From: an uncultured Sphingomonadaceae bacterium
Lineage (GTDB): Bacteria > Pseudomonadota > Alphaproteobacteria > Sphingomonadales > Sphingomonadaceae
Length of the DNA: 5,033 bases
Direction: 5' to 3'
Assembly: GCA_938016505.1 (NCBI GenBank)
Contig: CALLWN010000209.1
Location: forward strand, 1 to 5,033
Positions 1 to 5,033 of this stretch are shown piece after piece. The translations under genes and the position numbers were made by a program. The notes under the pieces were generated by a model. That model was not told where the DNA came from. It did no database searches and was given only the letters and a program-made list of their open reading frames with translations. Every line of letters begins with the position of its first letter. The stretch's first letter is position 1.

Positions 1-185
1 AGCGCGAGCGCCTCGCGCTCGACGACCTCGGGCTCATCGCCGTCGGCTTCCTCACGGCCTTCCTTGCCGCCCTGCTGGTGGTCCGTTCGCTGCTCGCGAT
101 CGTCAGCCGCTACGGCTTCGCGCCCTTCGCCTGGTATCGCATCGTGATCGGGTCCGTTGCTCTCGTCTGGCTCCGGACCATATAG
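1..185 (+). CDS. uppP: Undecaprenyl-diphosphatase UppP (BacA family), C-terminal fragment
   Basis: This is the 3' end of a gene that begins before the window; the readable frame starts at base 3 and gives 60 codons to the TAG stop at 183-185. UppP is an integral membrane enzyme that dephosphorylates undecaprenyl diphosphate so the lipid carrier can be reused in peptidoglycan and other envelope polymer synthesis; overproduction is known to confer bacitracin resistance. Seen here: a hydrophobic segment beginning LIAVGFLTAFLAALLVV, then the family's conserved C-terminal signature RYGFAPFAWYRIVIG, then a last hydrophobic stretch ending VALVWLRTI. The enzyme is typically about 270 residues, so only about the last fifth is present and the catalytic motifs lie outside. 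No frameshift is seen. It is followed by a 150-base gap, so it is probably transcribed separately from the glutamate synthase genes, though no strong terminator separates them. Confidence 0.93.
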   Translation, partial: RERLALDDLGLIAVGFLTAFLAALLVVRSLLAIVSRYGFAPFAWYRIVIGSVALVWLRTI

Positions 186-190
186 GTCCG
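174..190 (+). other. Short inverted repeat over the uppP stop codon
   Basis: CGGACC (174-179) and GGTCCG (185-190) are perfect reverse complements separated by the 5-base loop ATATA, and the TAG stop (183-185) lies in the loop and the first base of the right arm. A second weak stem follows: GGAACC (195-200) with GGTTCT (210-215), one G-U pair, 9-base loop. Neither is followed by a run of T, so this is not a convincing intrinsic terminator. It could slow RNA decay or polymerase, or be chance. Confidence 0.3.
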
Positions 191-290
191 ACCTGGAACC
201 AATCACGGGGGTTCTCCCACACCTTCGACCTCTTCGCCGGGAATCCTCCCAGACAAAAGGTAAGTAATACTGACTTTCAGGGTGGAAAGA

Positions 291-306
291 CGGCACGGAG
301 GCTGCT
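291..306 (+). promoter_or_regulatory. Possible sigma-54 (RpoN) -24/-12 promoter for gltD
   Basis: The sequence CGGCACGGAGGCTGCT matches the sigma-54 consensus TGGCACG-R-NNN-TTGCW at all but two specified positions (C for the first T, and C for the first T of TTGC). The invariant GG (292-293) and GC (304-305) have exactly 10 bases between them, as the family requires. A start of transcription about 12 bases after the GC would fall near 317, leaving a leader of about 19 bases that still contains the gltD ribosome binding site. The position is therefore physically sensible, and nitrogen control of GOGAT by NtrC with RpoN would make biological sense. No NtrC-type upstream site could be recognised, and no good sigma-70 alternative was found in the gap. 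GC-rich DNA can produce such matches by chance. Confidence 0.4.
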
Positions 307-324
307 AGGCCGCGCCCGAACCGC

Positions 325-329
325 AAGGA
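325..329 (+). promoter_or_regulatory. Ribosome binding site of gltD
   Basis: AAGGA lies 6 bases before the ATG at 336. It supports that start over the internal ATG at codon 6 (351), which has only C-rich coding sequence before it. Confidence 0.75.
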
Positions 330-335
330 CCCCCC

Positions 336-1784
336 ATGGCCGAACCCCGCATGCTCGCCTTCACCCATCGCCCCCAGGCCTTCCCCGCGAAGCGCCCCGC
401 GGCCGAGCGCGCCCATGATTTCGGCGAGATCAGCAGCGGCTGGGCCGAGCCCGAGGCCGAAGCCCAGGCCGCGCGCTGCTCCCAGTGCGGCGTGCCCTTC
501 TGCCAGGTCCATTGCCCGCTCCAGAACAACATCCCCGACTGGCTCCTGCTCGCTGCCGAGGGCCGCCTCGAGGAGGCCTACCAGCTCTCCGCCGCCACCT
601 CGACCATGCCCGAGGTCTGCGGCCGCATCTGCCCGCAGGACCGGCTGTGCGAGGGCAGCTGCGTCATCGAGCAGTCCGGCCATGGCGCGGTCACCATCGG
701 CGCGGTCGAGAAGTTCCTGACCGACACCGCCTGGGAGGAAGGCTGGGTCGAGCCGCTGGTCGCAGGCCCTGCGACCGGCCAGTCGGTCGGGATCATCGGC
801 GCCGGGCCTGCCGGGCTCACGGCCGCCGAACTGCTCCGCCGCGAAGGCCATGAGGTCCATGTCTACGACCGCCACGACCGCGCCGGCGGCCTCCTCACCT
901 ACGGCATCCCCGGCTTCAAGCTCGAGAAGCCCGTCGTCATGCGCCGCATCGCCCGGCTCGAGGCCGGCGGCATCCGCTTTCACCTCAACACCGAGATCGG
1001 CCGCGACATTGCGTTCGATCTGCTGCGCGCCCGCCACGATGCCGTCTTCATCGCAACCGGAGTCTACCGCGCCCGCGAGGCAGGCGTGCCCGGCGCCGGC
1101 CGTCCGGGCGTCGTCAGGGCGCTCGACTATCTGATCGCTTCCAACCGCAAGGGCTTCGGCGACCGCGTGCCGGCCTTCGATTCGGGCCAGCTCGACGCCG
1201 CCGGGCGCCGCGACGTCGTGGTCGGCGGCGGCGACACCGCGATGGACTGCGTCCGCACCGCCATCCGCCAGGGCGCAGCCTCGGTCACCTGCCTCTACCG
1301 CCGCGACCGCGCCAACATGCCGGGCTCGGCGCGCGAAGTGGCGAACGCCGAGGAGGAAGGCGTCGTCTTCGAATGGCTGGCAGCACCGCTCGCCTTCGAA
1401 GGCCCCGGCGACGACGGGCCGGTCACCGGGGTCCGGGCCCAGCGCATGCGGCTCGGTGCCGCCGACGCCTCGGGCCGCCGCATGCCCGAGCCCGAGGCTG
1501 GCAAGACCTTCACTGTCGCCGCCGACCTTGTCATCGAGGCGCTCGGCTTCGACCCCGAGGACCTGCCCACCGCCTTTGCCGCGCCCGACCTTGCCGTCAC
1601 CCGCTGGGGCACCATCCGCACCGGCCAGGGGTTCGCGACCAGCCTTCCGGGCGTGTTCGCAGCCGGCGACATCGTCCGCGGCGCCAGCCTCGTCGTCTGG
1701 GCGATGCGCGAGGCGCGTGACGCCGCAGCCGAAATCCTCCAATACCTCGCCGCCGCATCCCGCGGCGCGAAGGAAGCTGCCTGA
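336..1784 (+). CDS. gltD: Glutamate synthase [NADPH] small (beta) subunit GltD
   Basis: This 482-residue cytoplasmic iron-sulfur flavoprotein supplies electrons from NADPH, through FAD and [4Fe-4S] centres, to the FMN of GltB for reductive synthesis of glutamate. Length is normal for the family. The N-terminal part has two four-cysteine groups, C48/C51/C56/C60 (CSQCGVPFCQVHC) and C95/C99/C105/C109 (CGRICPQDRLCEGSC), the expected cluster ligands. The FAD-binding Rossmann motif GAGPAG is at 155-160, followed by GGLLTYGIPGFKLEK at 184-198. The NADPH-binding fold has GGGDTAMD at 297-304 and YRRDRANMPGS from 321, where the paired arginines R322/R323 are the usual NADPH 2'-phosphate contacts. The second FAD motif, GVFAAGDIVRGAS, begins at 439. 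The ATG at 336 has AAGGA 6 bases upstream. The stop TGA overlaps the next start by one base (TGATG). Related proteins of this fold (NADPH-dependent GOGAT-like oxidoreductases, PreT, NfnB) are possible, but gltB downstream makes GltD very likely. Confidence 0.96.
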   Translation: MAEPRMLAFTHRPQAFPAKRPAAERAHDFGEISSGWAEPEAEAQAARCSQCGVPFCQVHCPLQNNIPDWLLLAAEGRLEEAYQLSAATSTMPEVCGRICPQDRLCEGSCVIEQSGHGAVTIGAVEKFLTDTAWEEGWVEPLVAGPATGQSVGIIGAGPAGLTAAELLRREGHEVHVYDRHDRAGGLLTYGIPGFKLEKPVVMRRIARLEAGGIRFHLNTEIGRDIAFDLLRARHDAVFIATGVYRAREAGVPGAGRPGVVRALDYLIASNRKGFGDRVPAFDSGQLDAAGRRDVVVGGGDTAMDCVRTAIRQGAASVTCLYRRDRANMPGSAREVANAEEEGVVFEWLAAPLAFEGPGDDGPVTGVRAQRMRLGAADASGRRMPEPEAGKTFTVAADLVIEALGFDPEDLPTAFAAPDLAVTRWGTIRTGQGFATSLPGVFAAGDIVRGASLVVWAMREARDAAAEILQYLAAASRGAKEAA

Positions 1785-2359
1785 TGTCCCTGCCCATCCG
1801 TCTTTCTGCGGCGCTCGCCGTGGTTGCCGTCATGTCGACCCCGGCCCACGCCCAGGATGCAACCGCGGCCGCCACCGCGCTCGTCGATGTCATCGCGCCC
1901 CTGCCCCAGGCCCAGGCCCAGCTCGAGGCCCAGCTTGGCGAGATGCGCAAGGGTGCGGCAGTGCGCGCCATGCTCGCGAGCAACCCGCGCTACCAGATGG
2001 AAGCCGCCAAGAACCAGCCAGCCTTCAACCAGGGCATCGCCCGGATCGGGGCGATGCAGGCCGATGCCGTGGGCCCGATCATGCGCGAGATGGTGCCCGC
2101 CACCCGCAAGGCGACGATCGCCGCCTACGCCAGCGCCTTCACCCCGGCCGAGCTCACCGCCATCACCGCCTTCTACAAGACCCCCGCGGGCCAGAAGCTC
2201 ATCCGCCAGCAGGCCCAGCTCCAGGGCCAGGTCAACCAGCAGATGGCCCAGCAATATGGGCCGAGGATGGCGGCCGCCCAGCAGGCGCTCGCCCCGAAGA
2301 TCGACGCCGAACTCAAGAAGCTGTTCCCGCCCCAGCCGGCGGCCGGCGCGCCCAATTGA
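1784..2359 (+). CDS. Exported DUF2059 domain protein of unknown function
   Basis: This 191-residue protein is predicted to be exported. Residues 1-23 form a signal peptide: a short basic start with R6, a hydrophobic core from L7 to M17, and a likely signal peptidase I site AHA|QD after A23. No lipobox cysteine is seen, and the protein has no cysteine at all, so it is probably soluble in the periplasm. The mature part is mostly helical and very rich in Ala and Gln. Residues about 85-155 carry the DUF2059 pattern, with the core YASAFTPAELTAITAFYKTP at 115-134 followed by AGQKLI at 135-140. The tail (182-191) is Pro/Ala rich. Function of the family is not established, so none is assigned. The start is chosen because GAAGGAAG (1769-1776) lies 7 bases upstream and the signal peptide begins at once; overlap with the gltD stop (TGATG) suggests translational coupling. 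Its place between gltD and gltB implies shared transcription, but a periplasmic protein cannot be a simple GOGAT subunit. Confidence 0.85.
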   Translation: MSLPIRLSAALAVVAVMSTPAHAQDATAAATALVDVIAPLPQAQAQLEAQLGEMRKGAAVRAMLASNPRYQMEAAKNQPAFNQGIARIGAMQADAVGPIMREMVPATRKATIAAYASAFTPAELTAITAFYKTPAGQKLIRQQAQLQGQVNQQMAQQYGPRMAAAQQALAPKIDAELKKLFPPQPAAGAPN

Positions 2360-2369
2360 CCCAGCCCGC

Positions 2370-2387
2370 GGCCGCCTCCTGGCGGCC
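2370..2387 (+). other. Perfect GC hairpin between the DUF2059 gene and gltB
   Basis: GGCCGCC (2370-2376) and GGCGGCC (2381-2387) pair perfectly around a TCCT loop in the 52-base spacer. All seven pairs are G-C, so the RNA stem should be stable. There is no T tract after it, so it does not look like a normal intrinsic terminator. It ends 11 bases before the gltB ribosome binding site. It may be a processing or stability element tuning gltB against gltD, or a by-product of very high GC content. Confidence 0.4.
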
Positions 2388-2398
2388 AGCCCAGCCCT

Positions 2399-2403
2399 GA
2401 AGG
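2399..2403 (+). promoter_or_regulatory. Ribosome binding site of gltB
   Basis: GAAGG lies 8 bases before the ATG at 2412 and decides that start. The other in-frame ATG, at 2463 (codon 18), has no purine-rich site at the right distance and would leave only a 9-residue propeptide before the catalytic cysteine. Confidence 0.7.
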
Positions 2404-2411
2404 CCAAGCCC

Positions 2412-5033
2412 ATGCAAGACCCCGCGCTCACCGCCTCCCGCGCCCGCCTCGCCGAGACCGGCATGTACCGCCCCGAACATGAGGGCGATGCCTGCGGGGT
2501 CGGCCTCGTCGCCGAGATCTCGGGCCAGCCGTCGCGACGGGTGGTGGAAGCCGGGATCGCGGCGCTCAGGGCCGTGTGGCACCGTGGCGCGGTCGATGCC
2601 GACGGCAAGACCGGCGACGGCGCCGGAATCCACATCGACCTCCCCGTCGCCTTCTTCCACGATTGCGTCGCCCGCGCCGGGCAGAAGCTCCGGCCCGGCC
2701 TCACTGCGGTCGGCATGGTCTTCCTCCCCCGCACCGACCTCGCCGCGCAGGAGGCCTGCCGGGCCATCGTCGAGGCCGAGATCATCGCCGGCGGCCATGC
2801 CATCTACGGCTGGCGCCAGGTCCCGGTCGATGTCGGCGTCATCGGCCGCAAGGCCGCCGAGACCCGGCCCGAGATCGAGCAGATCATGATCGCCGGCCCG
2901 GAAGACACCAGCGCCAAGGGCCGCGACGCCTTCGAGAAGCAGCTCTACATCCTGCGCCGCCGCATCGAGCGCCGCATCGTCGAGGCCCAGATCCAGGGCT
3001 TCTACATCTGCTCGCTGTCGTGCCGCTCCATCATCTACAAGGGCCTCTTCCTCGCCGAGAGCCTCTCGGCCTTCTACCCCGATCTCCTCGACCACCGGTT
3101 CGAGAGCCGGTTCGCCATCTATCACCAGCGCTATTCCACCAACACCTTCCCGCAATGGTGGCTGGCCCAGCCGTTCCGCTGCCTCGCCCACAATGGCGAG
3201 ATCAACACCATCCGCGGCAACCGCAACTGGATGAAGAGCCACGAGATCAAGATGGCCGCCGACAATTTCGGCGACGCCTCCGAAGACATCAAGCCGCTCA
3301 TCCCCGCCGGAGCCTCCGACACCGCCGCCCTCGACGCCGTGTTCGAGGCCCTCGTCCGCGCCGGGCGCTCCGCCCCCGAGGCCAAGGCCATGCTGGTGCC
3401 CGAGGTCTGGGCCAGCAACCCCGACATGCCCGCCGACCACCGCGCCATGTACGCCTGGTTCGCAAGCGTCATGGAACCCTGGGACGGCCCGGCCGCGCTC
3501 GCCATGACCGACGGCCGCTGGATCGTCGCCGGCATGGACCGCAACGCGCTCCGGCCCATGCGCACCGTCGAGACCGAAGACGGCCTCCTCGTCGTCGGCT
3601 CCGAGACCGGCATGGTCCTCCTCCCCGAAGACCGCATCCGCGCCAAGGGCCGCCTCGGCCCCGGCGAGATGATCGCGGTCGATCTCGACGAGGGCCGCCT
3701 CTACCGCCACCGCGCCCTCGTCGACCGGATCGCCGCGCTCCACCCCTATGGCGAGTGGGTGGCCGATTTCACCGATTTCGCCGCGACCCTGCCAGAGGCC
3801 GGGCTTGCCCACGCCCCCGCCCTCGCGCCCGAGCGCCTGCGCCGCCTCCAGGTCGCCGCCGGCCTCACGCTCGAGGACATGGAGCTCATCCTCAGCCCCA
3901 TGGTCGAAGACGCCAAGGAAGCCGTCGGCTCCATGGGCGATGACACCCCGCTCGCGGTCATCTCCGAAAACCCGCGCTGCATGAGCCACTTCTTCCGGCA
4001 GAACTTCAGCCAGGTCACCAACCCGCCGATCGACTCGCTGCGCGAGCGCCGGGTCATGAGCCTCAAGACCCGCTTCGGCAACCACGGCAACATCCTCGAC
4101 AGCGAAAACGGCCAGCCGGGCGTCATGCTGCTCGAAAGCCCGGTCCTCCTCAACGCCGAGTGGCGCCACCTCCAGCGCCACTTCGGCGCTTCGGCCCAGG
4201 AGATCGACTGCACCTTCGCAGTCGCCGAGGGCGCCGCCGGCCTGCGCGCGGCAATCGCCAGGGTCCGCGCCGAGGCGGAAGAGGCTGTCCGCCGCGGCAA
4301 GTCCCAGCTCTTCCTCACCGACGAGCACCAGTCAGAGGACCGCGCCGCCATCACCATGATCCTCGCCTCGGCAGCAGTCCACACCCACCTCGTCCGCAGG
4401 GGCCTGCGCACCTTCGCGTCCATCAACGTCCGCTCGGCCGAGTGCCTCGACACCCATTATTTCGCCGTCCTCATCGGCACCGGCGCAACCACCGTCAACG
4501 CCTGGCTCGCCGAGGAGGCGATCCACGCCCGCCACGCGCGCGGCCTGTTCGGCACCCGCCCGATCGCCGAATGCCTCGAGCGCTACCGCACCGCCATCAA
4601 CGACGGCCTCCTCAAGATCATGGCCAAGATGGGAATCGCCGTCATCTCGAGCTACCGCGGCGGATACAATTTCGAGGCGGTCGGCCTGTCGCGCGCGCTT
4701 GTCGAGGAATTCTTCCCCGGCATGCCGTCGAAGATCTCGGGCGAGGGCTTCGCCTCGCTGTTCCAGTCGGCGCGCGACCGCCACGCACTCGCCTTCCGCC
4801 CCGGCGCCGTCGCGCTCCCTGTCGGCGGCCTCTACCGCTACCGCGCCGGCGGCGAGCCCCACGCCTGGGAGGCCAGCCTCATCCACACCCTCCAGGAGGC
4901 GGTCGCCTCCGACAGCTACTCGGCCTACCGGCGCTTCTCCGAAGGCATCCACCGCCTCCCGCCCATCTATCTGCGCGACCTCCTCGACTTCCGCACCAGC
5001 GCCGAGCCGGTGCCGATCGACGCGGTCGAATCG
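2412..5033 (+). CDS. gltB: Glutamate synthase [NADPH] large (alpha) subunit GltB, N-terminal 874 residues
   Basis: The frame is open from ATG 2412 to the window edge with no stop, 874 codons of a protein usually about 1,500 long. GltB hydrolyses glutamine and sends the ammonia through a tunnel to an FMN domain that makes glutamate from 2-oxoglutarate. Residues 1-27 look like the propeptide, removed to expose the N-terminal nucleophile C28 (CGVGLVAEI). The class II amidotransferase domain runs from 28 to about 430: KTGDGAGI, R240 in HQRYSTNTFPQW (from 238), HNGEINTIRGN (260-270), D303 in ASDTAALD, EPWDGPAALA (from 355) and DRNALRP (376-382). By motif, R240, N261, G262 and D303 are the glutamine-site residues. 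The central domain follows, with MGDDTPLAVIS (508-518), NPPIDSLRE (from 537), RSAECLDTHYF (674-684), YRGGYNFEAVGLS (from 748) and FFPGMPSKISG (from 767). The linker LRDLLDF (854-860) leads to the FMN domain, which lies outside, as do the loop and 3Fe-4S cysteines. The gene is intact as far as it is seen. Confidence 0.97.
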   Translation, partial: MQDPALTASRARLAETGMYRPEHEGDACGVGLVAEISGQPSRRVVEAGIAALRAVWHRGAVDADGKTGDGAGIHIDLPVAFFHDCVARAGQKLRPGLTAVGMVFLPRTDLAAQEACRAIVEAEIIAGGHAIYGWRQVPVDVGVIGRKAAETRPEIEQIMIAGPEDTSAKGRDAFEKQLYILRRRIERRIVEAQIQGFYICSLSCRSIIYKGLFLAESLSAFYPDLLDHRFESRFAIYHQRYSTNTFPQWWLAQPFRCLAHNGEINTIRGNRNWMKSHEIKMAADNFGDASEDIKPLIPAGASDTAALDAVFEALVRAGRSAPEAKAMLVPEVWASNPDMPADHRAMYAWFASVMEPWDGPAALAMTDGRWIVAGMDRNALRPMRTVETEDGLLVVGSETGMVLLPEDRIRAKGRLGPGEMIAVDLDEGRLYRHRALVDRIAALHPYGEWVADFTDFAATLPEAGLAHAPALAPERLRRLQVAAGLTLEDMELILSPMVEDAKEAVGSMGDDTPLAVISENPRCMSHFFRQNFSQVTNPPIDSLRERRVMSLKTRFGNHGNILDSENGQPGVMLLESPVLLNAEWRHLQRHFGASAQEIDCTFAVAEGAAGLRAAIARVRAEAEEAVRRGKSQLFLTDEHQSEDRAAITMILASAAVHTHLVRRGLRTFASINVRSAECLDTHYFAVLIGTGATTVNAWLAEEAIHARHARGLFGTRPIAECLERYRTAINDGLLKIMAKMGIAVISSYRGGYNFEAVGLSRALVEEFFPGMPSKISGEGFASLFQSARDRHALAFRPGAVALPVGGLYRYRAGGEPHAWEASLIHTLQEAVASDSYSAYRRFSEGIHRLPPIYLRDLLDFRTSAEPVPIDAVES

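Noticed and set aside
174..218. Rho-independent terminator after uppP
   Set aside because: The stems are only 5-6 bp and no T run follows, so a terminator call is not supported; the inverted repeat is listed as a structure only.
251..275. Possible sigma-70 promoter in the AT-richer patch before gltD
   Set aside because: TAATAC at 265-270 is a poor -10 match and has no acceptable -35 about 17 bases upstream; CTGACT at 270-275 has no -10 at the right spacing.
260..280. Intron-like string: GTAAGT, then TACTGAC, then TTTCAG in the uppP-gltD gap
   Set aside because: It resembles eukaryotic donor, branch and acceptor sites, but spans only about 21 bases, is in a bacterial intergenic gap and interrupts no reading frame. 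It is coincidence.
1456..2400. 314-codon open frame on the + strand across the gltD end and DUF2059 gene
   Set aside because: It is out of frame with both real genes, with a Pro/Ala/Arg-rich product and no domain.
2463..2465. Alternative gltB start at the in-frame ATG of codon 18
   Set aside because: There is no ribosome binding site before it, and it would leave a 9-residue propeptide. The ATG at 2412 has GAAGG 8 bases upstream.
1295..2803. 502-codon open frame on the - strand spanning gltD, DUF2059 and gltB
   Set aside because: It crosses three well-supported genes and the spacer, has low-complexity Ala/Arg/Gly composition and no motif. It is explained by low stop frequency in GC-rich DNA.
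2576..3943. 455-codon open frame on the + strand inside gltB
   Set aside because: The product is almost entirely Arg, Pro, Gly and His, typical of an out-of-frame reading of GC-rich coding DNA; the gltB frame fully explains the region.
2313..4328. 671-codon open frame on the - strand
   Set aside because: It is the exact reverse-complement register of gltB, with an Asp/Glu/Gly/Ala-rich product, no recognisable domain and no ribosome binding site context. gltB on the + strand carries all the expected family motifs.

Overview
This is a high-GC bacterial window with strongly C-biased third codon positions. It looks like a chromosomal housekeeping locus of an alphaproteobacterium, probably Sphingomonadales. 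That placement is inferred from protein sequence character and gene arrangement; no search was run. All genes are on the + strand and the window is almost fully coding.

Layout: (1) positions 1-185 hold the last 60 codons of uppP (undecaprenyl-diphosphatase, cell-wall lipid carrier recycling). (2) Positions 186-335 are a 150-base non-coding gap. It carries a short hairpin at the uppP stop, a sigma-54-like -24/-12 element at 291-306 and a clear ribosome binding site. (3) Positions 336-1784 encode GltD, the small iron-sulfur flavoprotein subunit of NADPH-dependent glutamate synthase (GOGAT). (4) Positions 1784-2359 encode a small exported DUF2059 protein whose start overlaps the gltD stop by one base. 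(5) Positions 2360-2411 are a 52-base spacer with a perfect GC-rich hairpin. (6) From 2412 to the window end runs gltB, the large GOGAT subunit. It is open for 874 codons and cut by the window edge just before its FMN-binding synthase domain.

Together GltB and GltD convert glutamine + 2-oxoglutarate + NADPH into two glutamates, the second half of the GS-GOGAT ammonia assimilation route. GltB takes ammonia from glutamine at an N-terminal cysteine and passes it to its FMN synthase domain. GltD brings electrons from NADPH through FAD and iron-sulfur centres.

The gene order is the notable part: gltD precedes gltB, the reverse of the familiar enterobacterial gltB-gltD order, and a predicted periplasmic DUF2059 protein sits between the two subunits. 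I found no mobile element, CRISPR array, RNA gene or clearly new system. The observations most worth following are the intercalated DUF2059 gene and the possible sigma-54 promoter.
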